DNA of 64,000 bases from Sphingosinicella sp. (GTDB lineage Bacteria > Pseudomonadota > Alphaproteobacteria > Sphingomonadales > Sphingomonadaceae). The position numbers and the translations under genes were made by a program. The stretch spans positions 62,001 through 126,000 of the forward strand of contig JACDEE010000006.1 of NCBI GenBank assembly GCA_013816585.1, in the 5' to 3' direction. Positions 6,835-15,116 of the stretch are shown in pieces (positions within the stretch are counted from its first letter, which is position 1; each line of letters begins with the position of its first letter). The notes under the pieces are model-generated. The model ran no database searches, had not been told where the DNA came from, and saw nothing but the letters and a program-made list of their open reading frames with translations.

Positions 6835-9540
6835 ATGGAGGTGACAGCGCCGCAGCATCCCCTTGGAGATGCAATAAAACGGGCAAAGGCGCATTCGCCC
6901 TTCCTCAAATTGCAGCTCGAAAAGTTTCCTCTGCTGGCCGGGCAACTGGCCGCGGGCGACATGGGTGGCGCCGTGAAGACAGCGCAAGCGGCGGGCGACG
7001 GTGCCGATTCCGTCGGCTCGGCGCTCCGCCGTGAACGAAGCGCCCTGTCGCTGGCGCTGGGCATCGGCGATGTGGCCGGAATTCTCAACCTGGAGCAGGT
7101 TGTGGGCACGCTCTCGTCACTTGCCGACCGCGCCGCCGAGGCCGCGCTCGCGGAAGCTTTTGACTGGCGGGTTCCGGGCAGCAAGGCAGAGGGTTTTGTA
7201 ATCCTCGCCCTTGGCAAGCATGGCAGCCGGGAGCTCAATTACTCTTCCGACGTCGACCTCCTTTTCCTGTTCGACCCGGAAACGCTTCCTATCAAACCGC
7301 GCGAGGAACCCGGCCAGGCAGCGGTACGGATCGGCCAGCGCTTCATAGAGACGCTGCAGAGAAGAGACGGCGAGGGCTATGTCTTCCGCGTCGATCTGCG
7401 TCTCCGGCCCTCTCCCGAAGTGACGCCGATCGCGCTGCCCGCCAATGCCGCCATCTCTTATTATGAATCGACCGCGCTTCCGTGGGAGCGGGCGGCCTTC
7501 ATCCGGGCGCGCATAGTCGCCGGCGACCGCGACCTCGGCCAATATTTCCTGGATGCCATCCATCCCTTTTTGTGGCGCCGTTCGCTCGATTTCGGCGCGA
7601 TCGGCGAATTGCAGTCAATCACCCGCCGGATCCGCGATCATTATTCAAAGGGGCAGAGTTTCGGTCCGGGATTCGATCTGAAGCGCGGCCGGGGAGGCAT
7701 CCGCGAAGTCGAATTCTATGCCCAGATCCATCAGTTGATCCATGGCGGGCGCGATCCGGCCCTGCGCGTTCCAGCAACGCTCGACGCGTTGCGGGCGCTG
7801 ACGGAGGCCGGCCACATTCCCCCGGCGGCAGCGGCGAAGCTTGGGGAGGCCTATCGGCTCCACCGCACGATCGAACATCGCCTGCAGATGATCGACGACC
7901 GGCAGACGCACAGCCTGCCTTCGGACCCGGCCGCGCTCGACAATGTGGCGCAGCTGCACGGGGTGTCAGACGGCGCCGCTTTGATCGCCTTGCTCGATCC
8001 GCACGTGCGTGCGGTCGAAGCGATTTACGGAAGCCTGTCGCCGGGCGATGCGGAGGGGCTCCTTCCGCGAGGGCCCGAAGCGCTCGAGGCGAGGCTGGCC
8101 GAGGCAGGGTTCGAGGACCCGGCGGAAGGACGCCTTCGAATCGAAGGCTGGCGCAGCGGCAAGGCGCGGTCGCTCCGCATCGCCGCCGCGATCGAGGCGT
8201 TCGAAGCGATGCTGCCGGCCTTGGTCGACAGTTTCGGCGCTTCCCCGGACAGCATGCGCGCCATGAACCGGTTCGACGACATGGTCGGGCGGTTGCCGAG
8301 CGGCGTCAATTTCTACCGTCTGCTCCAGGCTCGCCCCGGCCTGACGCAGATATTGGCGACCTTGCTCAGCCACGCCCCGGCGCTCGCCGAGCAATTGGGG
8401 CGAAGACCCGAATTGCTGGATGGATTGATCGACGACACCGCCTTCGCTCCCGCACCGCCGCTGGAGGTCCTGGCAGGTGAATTCAGCCGTTCCGACCGGC
8501 GCGGCGAGGATTATCAGTTCCTGCTCGATACGGTCCGCCGCCGGGTGAACGAACGTCGATTCGCGCTCGGTGCGCAATTGATCACGGCGCGAAGCGATCC
8601 TCTGGAAGTTGCTGCCGGCTATGCTCGGGTCGCCGAGGCCGCCCTGGGCGTGCTGGCCGACGCCAGCATCGCCGAATTCGAGGCGAAGCATGGGAAGGTT
8701 CCGGGATCGGAACTGGTGATATTGGGGCTCGGGCGATTGGGCGGCGAAGCGCTGACCCACGCATCGGACCTGGACCTCATCTATCTCTTTACCGGCACGC
8801 ACGAAGCCCGGTCGGACGGCGCGCGGCCGATCGGCGCCACCGAATATTTCAATCGTCTCGCGCAGCGGGTGACCGCGGCCCTGAGCGTGCCGACGGCGGC
8901 AGGCGCATTATATGAAGTGGATACAAGGCTAAGGCCTTCCGGCACGGACGGCCTACTCGCCATTTCGCTCGCGAGCTTCGCGGAATATCAGCGGGAAAGC
9001 GCCTGGACCTGGGAGCATATGGCGCTGACCCGGGCGAGACCGGTATTCGGCTCGGTCGAGGCGCGTGCCGATCTGGAACAGATTGTCGGTTCGACCTTAA
9101 GGCAGGATCGGGACCCGGCCCGCCTGGCTACCGACGCGGTCCGTATGCGGGCCGAAATGGCAGCGCACAAGCCGCCCGGCGGCCCGTTCGACATCAAATT
9201 GGGCGCGGGTGGGCTGGTCGATCTGGAATTCGCCGTCCAGATTCTTCAATTGAAGCATCGAACAGCGCTTCGGCCAAATCTGAAGGCGGCGGTTGCGATA
9301 TTGATCGCCGAGGGATTGGCACCGGCGGAAATCGAGGAAGCGCACCGGTTGCTCACCCGGATGCTCGTCACGTTCCGGCTGGTATCGCCCAATTCCTCGG
9401 AGCCTCCGCAGGCGTCCCGCCCGCTGGTCGCCAAGGCGTGCGGCCATGAAAGCTGGGACGATCTGCTTGCAGCTCATGACGATGCGCGGCAGAGCATTCT
9501 CACATTCTGGCGCGACATCGCCGCTTTGCCCAAGGAGTAG
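6835..9540 (+). CDS. glnE: Bifunctional glutamine synthetase adenylyltransferase/deadenylase
   Basis: A 901-residue protein with the duplicated nucleotidyltransferase architecture of GlnE. The N-terminal (deadenylylating) domain has LGKHGSRELNYSSDVDLLFLF (metal-binding DxD near residue 140) and the C-terminal (adenylylating) domain has LGRLGGEALTHASDLDLIYLF (near 640); each is followed by a helical regulatory region. GlnE adds AMP to or removes it from glutamine synthetase in answer to PII proteins and so couples glutamine synthesis to nitrogen status. Length is slightly below the usual 940-1000 residues, mainly at the N-terminus, so an upstream non-ATG start is possible. bcp follows after 4 bases. 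Confidence 0.93.
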   Translation: MEVTAPQHPLGDAIKRAKAHSPFLKLQLEKFPLLAGQLAAGDMGGAVKTAQAAGDGADSVGSALRRERSALSLALGIGDVAGILNLEQVVGTLSSLADRAAEAALAEAFDWRVPGSKAEGFVILALGKHGSRELNYSSDVDLLFLFDPETLPIKPREEPGQAAVRIGQRFIETLQRRDGEGYVFRVDLRLRPSPEVTPIALPANAAISYYESTALPWERAAFIRARIVAGDRDLGQYFLDAIHPFLWRRSLDFGAIGELQSITRRIRDHYSKGQSFGPGFDLKRGRGGIREVEFYAQIHQLIHGGRDPALRVPATLDALRALTEAGHIPPAAAAKLGEAYRLHRTIEHRLQMIDDRQTHSLPSDPAALDNVAQLHGVSDGAALIALLDPHVRAVEAIYGSLSPGDAEGLLPRGPEALEARLAEAGFEDPAEGRLRIEGWRSGKARSLRIAAAIEAFEAMLPALVDSFGASPDSMRAMNRFDDMVGRLPSGVNFYRLLQARPGLTQILATLLSHAPALAEQLGRRPELLDGLIDDTAFAPAPPLEVLAGEFSRSDRRGEDYQFLLDTVRRRVNERRFALGAQLITARSDPLEVAAGYARVAEAALGVLADASIAEFEAKHGKVPGSELVILGLGRLGGEALTHASDLDLIYLFTGTHEARSDGARPIGATEYFNRLAQRVTAALSVPTAAGALYEVDTRLRPSGTDGLLAISLASFAEYQRESAWTWEHMALTRARPVFGSVEARADLEQIVGSTLRQDRDPARLATDAVRMRAEMAAHKPPGGPFDIKLGAGGLVDLEFAVQILQLKHRTALRPNLKAAVAILIAEGLAPAEIEEAHRLLTRMLVTFRLVSPNSSEPPQASRPLVAKACGHESWDDLLAAHDDARQSILTFWRDIAALPKE

Positions 9541-9544
9541 ATCC

Positions 9545-10009
9545 ATGCTGAACGAAGGTGACCCAGTACCCGATGTGAAGCTGGAAGGGATGGAGGGGAA
9601 GCCCGTCAGCCCGGCCGATTTCAAGGGCCAGAAACTCGTGCTGTATTTCTATCCGAAGGACGATACCTCCGGTTGCACCCGGGAGGCGCAGGATTTCACC
9701 GCGCTCGCCGCCGAATTCGAAAATGCGGGCACCTGGATCCTGGGCGTTTCCAAGGATGACGCAAAGAAGCATCGCAAGTTCATCGATAGATATGATTTGA
9801 AGGTTTCGCTGGCGACCGACGCCGATGGGTCGGGCTGCGAGGCCTTTGGCACCTGGACCGAAAAATCGATGTACGGCCGCAAATATATGGGAATCGACCG
9901 CGCTACCTTCCTGATCGATCGGGATGGCGTGGTGAAACGCTTATGGCGCAAGGTGAAGGTGCCCGGCCATGCCGAGGAAGTGCTGGAAGCGACGCGGGCG
10001 CTGCCCTGA
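9545..10009 (+). CDS. bcp: Bcp-type peroxiredoxin (thiol peroxidase)
   Basis: A 154-residue peroxiredoxin of the BCP/PrxQ class. The peroxidatic cysteine lies in DDTSGCTREAQDF (about Cys42). The second cysteine five residues later, typical of Escherichia coli Bcp, is replaced here by Gln; another Cys occurs near residue 98 (GSGCEAFG) and may resolve the sulfenic acid, or an external thiol may do so. The enzyme reduces hydrogen peroxide and organic hydroperoxides in the cytoplasm. It begins 4 bases after glnE and is probably cotranscribed with it. Confidence 0.9.
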   Translation: MLNEGDPVPDVKLEGMEGKPVSPADFKGQKLVLYFYPKDDTSGCTREAQDFTALAAEFENAGTWILGVSKDDAKKHRKFIDRYDLKVSLATDADGSGCEAFGTWTEKSMYGRKYMGIDRATFLIDRDGVVKRLWRKVKVPGHAEEVLEATRALP

Positions 10010-10046
10010 TTCCGCCACGGTGCAGTTCCCCTTGTGGCCACAGGGA

Positions 10047-10078
10047 GCTCAAACTGTTAAGGGCGTTGACACTTGAGC
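10047..10078. promoter_or_regulatory. Degenerate operator overlapping the blaI -35 box
   Basis: AACTGTTAA (10052-10060), a five-base spacer and TTGACACTT (10066-10074), an imperfect dyad with outer arms GCTCAA / TTGAGC. The left half differs by one base from AACTGCTAA of the perfect inverted repeat at 11475-11509, and the spacer length is the same. A repressor bound here would cover the -35 hexamer. Confidence 0.45.
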
Positions 10079-10094
10079 GTAGGCGTCCGATAAT
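10066..10094 (+). promoter_or_regulatory. Sigma-70 promoter of blaI, apparently leaderless
   Basis: TTGACA (10066-10071), 17 bases, GATAAT (10089-10094): a full -35 and near-full -10. The ATG of the repressor is at 10101, where the transcript should start, so the mRNA is predicted to have no leader or only one or two bases. Confidence 0.7.
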
Positions 10095-10100
10095 CCGGCC

Positions 10101-10523
10101 ATGGCCACCAAATCCTTCCATACCGAGAGGAGCGGCGCGGCGGTCGCCGTGGGCCCGCTCGAAAGTCAGGTGCTCGATGTCCTTTGGGAGCAGGGCGATT
10201 TTTTCGGCGTTCCCGACATCCACCGGACCCTGACCGAGAAGGGCCGCGAAATTTCTTATTCGGCGGTTAAGGCAGTGTTGAATAATCTGGCCGACAAGGG
10301 ATGGCTGGCAAAGGAAAAGCGTGGAAAGGTCACCTATTTCGACGCTTGCAAGTCGCGCGAGGAGTTCGACGCTTTGGTGATGACCAGCGTCATAGGATCG
10401 CTGAAGCGGAATTACGGAACCCCGGTCATTGCGCAATTCATCGATCAGCTCGCAGTGGACGAAGAGACGCTGGATGAGTTCGACAGATTGATCAAGCAGC
10501 GTAAGGCCGAGCTCGGAAAATGA
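10101..10523 (+). CDS. BlaI/MecI/CopY-family transcriptional repressor
   Basis: A 140-residue winged-helix protein: LESQVLDVLWEQGDFFGVPDIHRTL and SYSAVKAVLNNLADKGWLAKEKRGKVTYF match the DNA-binding half of BlaI/MecI; the C-terminal helical part (about 85-140) dimerises. In known systems the repressor blocks its own operon until a membrane M56 protease (BlaR1/MecR1) cleaves it. The next gene encodes such a protease with a 4-base overlap (ATGA), so the pair is surely one unit. Target genes are probably this operon and the TonB-dependent receptor downstream, judged from the inverted repeats. No beta-lactamase gene is near. Confidence 0.88.
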   Translation: MATKSFHTERSGAAVAVGPLESQVLDVLWEQGDFFGVPDIHRTLTEKGREISYSAVKAVLNNLADKGWLAKEKRGKVTYFDACKSREEFDALVMTSVIGSLKRNYGTPVIAQFIDQLAVDEETLDEFDRLIKQRKAELGK

Positions 10524-11467
10524 ACGAGCGCAGCCTGATCGAATTCCTGGCTTTTGATCCGATGGTCGTCGCCGGATCGATGCTGGTGCTGCCCGCCGCC
10601 GCGGCCCTCATCAGCGATCTCGCTGCCCGATCGCTACCCCCGACAAAGGCCGATTGGCGCGTCGCGGCCGCACTTGCCGGCTTTCCGGGTCTCGTCATGC
10701 TGATTCTCTGCATCACCAATATCGTGCGTGCATCGGCCCATCTGCATGGCGGCAGTTTTGGCCATATTGTTCAATATCAGGGCCTGCCTTCATTGGCGTT
10801 CGCCATTCTTGGTTACGGAATATTAAGGGCCCGGCGTCGTCACCGCGACACGATGAGCCTGATGGCGACGTCCAGCCCGGCCGGCCCCGCATTGAAAGCG
10901 GCTGCAGCTGAATTGGGCGTCCAAGTCGCTGAAATTCCGACCGACGGTTATGAATGTTTCGTCGCGGGATTCTGGCGGCCGACAATCTTCGTCTCATCAG
11001 GGACGATCGGGAAATTGTCCGACGCGGAACTCTATGCCGCGCTTTGCCACGAGCAGGCGCATGCTGCGGGCTACGACCCGGCCTTCCTGTTCGTGCTGAG
11101 CTTCCTGAAGGATATCGGGCCGAGTTCCGACCGAGCACTGAACGCCTATCGTCAGGCGCGCGAGCGATTTGCGGACAGCGAGGCCGTCCGCCGCACCAGC
11201 CCGATCGACGTGGCGTCGGCACTTTTGGCCGTCGCACGACAATCGAGGCGACCGGCCCACACCTTCATGATGGCGTCATCCTGCGGCAATGTGTGGCGGT
11301 TGCAGGCCATATTGGGACAGGAGAAATCGGTCCCGGCCATGCGCAGTTATCCCGTCTTGGTTGCGACAGGTTTGTTGCTCGAATCCGGTCTTTCATCCTT
11401 GCCCGCCCTCCAGGTCTATCTGGCTTACGCAGTCGCTTGCGGGTGCGCCGTTTCATCTGCCGCTTGA
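10520..11467 (+). CDS. M56-family (BlaR1-like) membrane metalloprotease
   Basis: A 315-residue membrane protein with hydrophobic segments near residues 15-37, 50-70 and 88-103, a zinc-protease motif HEQAHA (about residue 178) in ALCHEQAHAAGYDP, and a hydrophobic C-terminus. This is the membrane-protease half of BlaR1/MecR1. The large extracellular penicillin-binding sensor domain of BlaR1 is absent, so the protein probably does not sense beta-lactams; the signal is unknown. It overlaps the repressor gene by 4 bases. The TonB-dependent receptor begins 52 bases later. The likely role is to inactivate the BlaI-type repressor by cleavage when a cell-envelope signal arrives. Confidence 0.8.
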   Translation: MNERSLIEFLAFDPMVVAGSMLVLPAAAALISDLAARSLPPTKADWRVAAALAGFPGLVMLILCITNIVRASAHLHGGSFGHIVQYQGLPSLAFAILGYGILRARRRHRDTMSLMATSSPAGPALKAAAAELGVQVAEIPTDGYECFVAGFWRPTIFVSSGTIGKLSDAELYAALCHEQAHAAGYDPAFLFVLSFLKDIGPSSDRALNAYRQARERFADSEAVRRTSPIDVASALLAVARQSRRPAHTFMMASSCGNVWRLQAILGQEKSVPAMRSYPVLVATGLLLESGLSSLPALQVYLAYAVACGCAVSSAA

Positions 11468-11474
11468 TGTGTGA

Positions 11475-11509
11475 TCCTACAACTGCTAACTGACTTAGCA
11501 GTTGTAGGA
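11475..11509. promoter_or_regulatory. Perfect 15-bp inverted repeat at the receptor's ribosome-binding site
   Basis: TCCTACAACTGCTAA (11475-11489), a 5-base spacer (CTGAC) and the exact reverse complement (11495-11509). The right arm contains AGGA of the receptor's Shine-Dalgarno AGGAG (11506-11510). As DNA it fits a BlaI-type operator; as RNA it would form a hairpin that hides the ribosome-binding site. No T-run follows, so it is not an ordinary terminator. Confidence 0.7.
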
Positions 11510-11519
11510 GTTGCTTGTC

Positions 11520-13478
11520 ATGATGCGTATGCCGATTCGTCCAATGAAAAATTTCGTCTGCCGAACTGTACCGGCGGGCATACTCCTGTCTGCCGTCGCT
11601 TTCGGACCGGAGGCCCATGCCCAGCGCGCCAACGAAAACGCGATCCGATCGGCCGAAGATGCGTTCGGCACGAGCATCGGGCGCGAATCCATCGGCCTTT
11701 ATGGTCCCTCGAGCGTGCGAGGCTTCTCCCCGATCACGGCCGGCAATGTTCGATTGGACGGCCTCTACCTGGACGCCGTCGTGGTTCCCAATCCCCGGCT
11801 TTTCCGAAGTTCGACCGTTCGAGTTGGCATTTCGGCTCAGGGTTATCCCTTTAGCGCGCCAACGGGGATCGCAGACTTTAGGTTGCGTCTGCCTGGCGAC
11901 GAAGCCGTGATGAGCGCGATCCTTGGCGGAGCGAGTAATGGAAGCGTGAATGGCGAAGTCGACCTCCAGCTTCCGCTGATCGGTAAGAGCCTCGCCTTTG
12001 CAGGCGGAGTGGGTGCATCTCATGACGAGATGGTCGCCGGAGGAACGGCGATGCATGGAACGGTCGCGGCAATGCTTCGCTGGCGGCCGGCACCAGAAGT
12101 CGAAATCATACCTTTTTGGAGCAAGCTTGTGCACCGCGACGAGGATTTTGTTCCGCGGGTGGTGACGGCCGGCGGATTTCTGCCCCCGAAAATCAAGCGG
12201 GGCATATTCTTCAGTCAACCCTGGATCCAATTTGAAGCCGACGATATCAATTACGGCATATTGGGGCGTTATTCCGCAGGGCCGCTCGCCGTGTCGGCAG
12301 GGCTTTTCCGATCGGTCCAGGAGCCGCAGGAGAGTTTTTCGGACCTGTTTCTCAATACTTCGCGAGAGGGCGTTTCCGCACGGCACCGGATCGTCGCCAG
12401 CCCTGACCAGAAGATCGCATCGACTTCAGCCGAGCTCCGCGTGTCTCGTGAACTCACCGAAGGGGACCGGCGCCATATCCTCCATCTGACGGCAAGGGCG
12501 CGCGAGCAGAGCCGGCTCTATGGCGGCGCGGTTTCGTTCGATTTCGGGCCTGCGCGGATCGGGGAGCCTGTATCGATTCCGGAAGTCTCGCCAATATTCG
12601 GGCCGCGAAGCCAGGACGATATCCGCCAATTTTCCGCCGGTGCCGGATATGAGGGCCGCTGGCGAGATGTGGGCGAACTGACGCTGAGCCTGACGAAAAC
12701 CGAATATCGAAAGGAAGTCGAACGTCCGGGCCTCGCCGAACCGGTGACCGTGGCGCGACCCTGGCTGTTCGGCGCGGCCTTGGCGGTCCATGCCAGCCCC
12801 AGCCTTGCTTTGTATGGGGGATTTACGCGCGGACTGGAGGAAAGCGGAATTGCCCCAGACACGGCCGTCAACCGCAACGAGGCGTCGCCTGCCTTGCTCA
12901 CGCGTCAATATGATGGAGGTCTTCGCTGGGCCATTACACCTAAGCTGCGGCTGGTATCCGGCCTCTTCACGGTCGAGAAGCCCTATTTCAACCTGGACGC
13001 CGCGAACGTCTACCGCCGGCTCGGCGAGGTGCGTCATCGCGGGGCCGAATTGTCGCTGGTTGGAGAGATCACTCCCAATCTCAACATCGTAGCGGGCGCT
13101 ATTTTGCTGGACGCGAAGGTCCGGGGAGAGGCGGTTTCCGGAGGCCTCATCGGTGCGCGCCCGGTCGGAACCCCGGATAAGACGATCCTCCTGACGGCGG
13201 AATATCGCCCGCCCAGCCTTAAGGGCCTGGCGCTGGATGTGAGCGCCACATTCAACGGCGAGCGCGCTGCAAATGTCGCCAACAGCTTTTTCGTCGAACC
13301 GAGCGATACCTATTCGGCGGGTGTTCGCTACCGTTGGACCTTGGGGCGACTGCCCGTGACGGCGCGCGCGCAGCTGATGAACCTATTCAACAGCTATGAC
13401 TGGCAGCTACAGGGCCCCAATACCTATGCCTATAACGCGCCTCGCCATTTAAGCTTCAGACTGATGGCCGACTTTTGA
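11520..13478 (+). CDS. TonB-dependent outer-membrane receptor
   Basis: A 652-residue outer-membrane protein with a signal peptide ending in AHAQ, a plug domain (about 35-150, with YGPSSVRGFSPITAGNVRLDG) and a beta-barrel ending in the aromatic RLMADF, with the LMNLFNSYDWQLQG stretch typical of TonB-dependent receptors. It is short for the family (usually 700-900). The ATG at 11520 follows AGGAG by 9 bases; a TTG at 11511 is less likely. The ligand is unknown. Control by the BlaI/M56 pair upstream is inferred from gene order and from the inverted repeat in front of the start. Energy would come from TonB-ExbB-ExbD, a set of which is encoded at 30985-33534. Confidence 0.85.
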   Translation: MMRMPIRPMKNFVCRTVPAGILLSAVAFGPEAHAQRANENAIRSAEDAFGTSIGRESIGLYGPSSVRGFSPITAGNVRLDGLYLDAVVVPNPRLFRSSTVRVGISAQGYPFSAPTGIADFRLRLPGDEAVMSAILGGASNGSVNGEVDLQLPLIGKSLAFAGGVGASHDEMVAGGTAMHGTVAAMLRWRPAPEVEIIPFWSKLVHRDEDFVPRVVTAGGFLPPKIKRGIFFSQPWIQFEADDINYGILGRYSAGPLAVSAGLFRSVQEPQESFSDLFLNTSREGVSARHRIVASPDQKIASTSAELRVSRELTEGDRRHILHLTARAREQSRLYGGAVSFDFGPARIGEPVSIPEVSPIFGPRSQDDIRQFSAGAGYEGRWRDVGELTLSLTKTEYRKEVERPGLAEPVTVARPWLFGAALAVHASPSLALYGGFTRGLEESGIAPDTAVNRNEASPALLTRQYDGGLRWAITPKLRLVSGLFTVEKPYFNLDAANVYRRLGEVRHRGAELSLVGEITPNLNIVAGAILLDAKVRGEAVSGGLIGARPVGTPDKTILLTAEYRPPSLKGLALDVSATFNGERAANVANSFFVEPSDTYSAGVRYRWTLGRLPVTARAQLMNLFNSYDWQLQGPNTYAYNAPRHLSFRLMADF

Positions 13479-13492
13479 GATCGGCGCATCGT

Positions 13493-14251
13493 TCAGGTAA
13501 AATTGGGCGAACGCCGTTCGAAGAAGGCCTTGAACGCCTCGGCCGCTTCGGCGGACTGAAGTCGTGCGGCAAAAGCCTCCGCCTCTCGGGCGATACGATT
13601 TGCTACGGGCTCGTCCGGGCCCTTGATCAAGGCCTTGGTGATTCTAACGGCTTCAGGAGGCTTGGCGGCAATCCGGGCGGCGATTGCGGCAAGCCTGTCC
13701 TCCAGCTCAGCCTCGGGCACGATTTCCGAAACAAGACCATAAGCTAGCGCCGTGGCGGCATCAAAAGAATCGCCTAGGATCAGATGTTTCGCCGCGCGCT
13801 GCGGCCCCACCAGGCGGGGGAGGAGAAGCGAGCTTGCCGCCTCCGGCACCAGGGCAAGATCAACGAAGGGCAGGGAAAAAGAGGCTCCCGGCGCCGCAAT
13901 GACCAGATCGCAGTGAAGCAGCAGGGTTGTGCCTACGCCGATCGCCGCCCCGCCGACCGCCGCCACGATCGGTTTTGGAAAATTGGAGATGGCGGTCAGG
14001 AAACGGAATACCGGCTGATCCATGCCGAGCGGCGGCGCAGCCATGAAATCCTTGAGATCGTTGCCGGAAGTGAAAATGTCGCCTTCTGCGGCGATCGTGA
14101 CCAGGCGGATTTTGGGATCGGCGGCGGCGGCGTCCAGCGCTTCGGCGAGCGCGGCATACATCGCTGCCGTGATCGCATTCTTCGTTTCCGGCCGATTGAA
14201 GCGGATCCCGCTTATCGAGCCGCTGATCGAGACCAGGATTTCGTCGGACAT
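13493..14251 (-). CDS. Enoyl-CoA hydratase/isomerase family protein
   Basis: A 252-residue crotonase-fold protein. FNRPETKNAITAAMYAAL near the N-terminus, FTSGNDLKDF (oxyanion hole) and the stretch GGAAIGVGTTLLLHCDLVIAAPGASF are typical; FVDLALVPEAASSLLLPRLVG resembles the PaaG/ECI-type branch that moves or hydrates double bonds in acyl-CoAs. The ATG at 14251 has GGGGGATTG upstream and removes an unsupported N-terminal extension. It is convergent with the TonB-dependent receptor, 14 bases apart. The exact substrate cannot be told. Confidence 0.85.
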   Translation of the reverse strand: MSDEILVSISGSISGIRFNRPETKNAITAAMYAALAEALDAAAADPKIRLVTIAAEGDIFTSGNDLKDFMAAPPLGMDQPVFRFLTAISNFPKPIVAAVGGAAIGVGTTLLLHCDLVIAAPGASFSLPFVDLALVPEAASSLLLPRLVGPQRAAKHLILGDSFDAATALAYGLVSEIVPEAELEDRLAAIAARIAAKPPEAVRITKALIKGPDEPVANRIAREAEAFAARLQSAEAAEAFKAFFERRSPNFT

Positions 14252-14297
14252 CAATCCCCCGCTTGGTTGAGTGAGGCCAATATGCCTGTAGATGGGC

Positions 14298-14847
14298 ATG
14301 CAGCAAGTGAGGAGCGTTAGCGAGGCCGCGCGCTTCGTCCTGCTTTCCTCGGAACCCCGCGAAAGGTGGCGGCCACGCGGCGTGTTGCGCGGGATTGGCG
14401 GGCCGGCCGGTTGGAACATGGTTTCGACCCACCGATGCCCGCGCGCCCTTCATTGCTCGCGCCCAATCGGATTCCCAAACGTGGCCGAGGCAGGTCGCAG
14501 CGGAGGCGGATCGCCATGCTGCGTGCGCTGGCGCATATTGAATATGGCGCGATCCATTTCGCGTTGCTCGACCGGCGGTTAAAGGCGATCTGATCCTATT
14601 ATGGAGCGCTTCCCGCGCATGACTGCCTGTGGGAAACCGCCCAGAAGATCCGCTCGCGCGCCTTGCCGTGGTTCCGATAGTGCTGGAAGCGCGTGGCCTC
14701 GATGTCACGCCGGCGACGGTGGTAAGATTCACAGCCTCGGGCGACCATCGTTCCGCGGCGATTCTGATGCGCATCTATCGCGATGAAATCAGGCATATTT
14801 CGGTTGGAGCGAAGTGGTTTAAATCGACCGCTGAATCGAAGGGATAG
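14298..14847 (+). pseudogene. Decayed DUF455 (ferritin-like) gene, frameshifted with internal deletion
   Basis: Three pieces in three frames together match a DUF455 protein. Piece 1 (from 14298) gives SVSEAARFVLLSSEPRE. After a frameshift near 14360, piece 2 gives KVAATRRVARDWRAGRLEH and later MLRALAHIEYGAIHFAL, the ferritin-like metal-site helix. It stops near 14593. The text then resumes with HDCLWETAQKI and, in a third frame, VLEARGLDVTPATVVRF and IYRDEIRHISVGAKWF, the second metal-binding helix. About 45 residues that normally join the two helices are missing. With two frame changes and this deletion the gene cannot make the normal product. Function of intact DUF455 proteins is poorly known. 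Confidence 0.75.
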
Positions 14848-15116
14848 GAGCCGATTTCGGTCTGGTGGCGGTTAAGAGAGCCAACTTTCAGAGGTGGGGA
14901 TCGCCTCGGTTCAACGACTCGGCGCGCGATGAAGCCGGTCTGCCCCGCATATTCCCCTCCGGGCTTGCCGTGGAAAGATATGTTTAACAGTCTGCGACCA
15001 CAGTCATGGGGTGGGCAGCTTCCTGACACATTTGAAGGGGGCAGAGATGTCCCACATTTCATAGATGGCCATCGACGGCCATTTCGACCCGAAGATCGGG
15101 TCGGGCGGGGATTGTT

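Noticed and set aside
11265-12386. A 373-codon minus-strand frame
   Set aside because: Antisense to the M56 protease and TonB-dependent receptor, both well supported.
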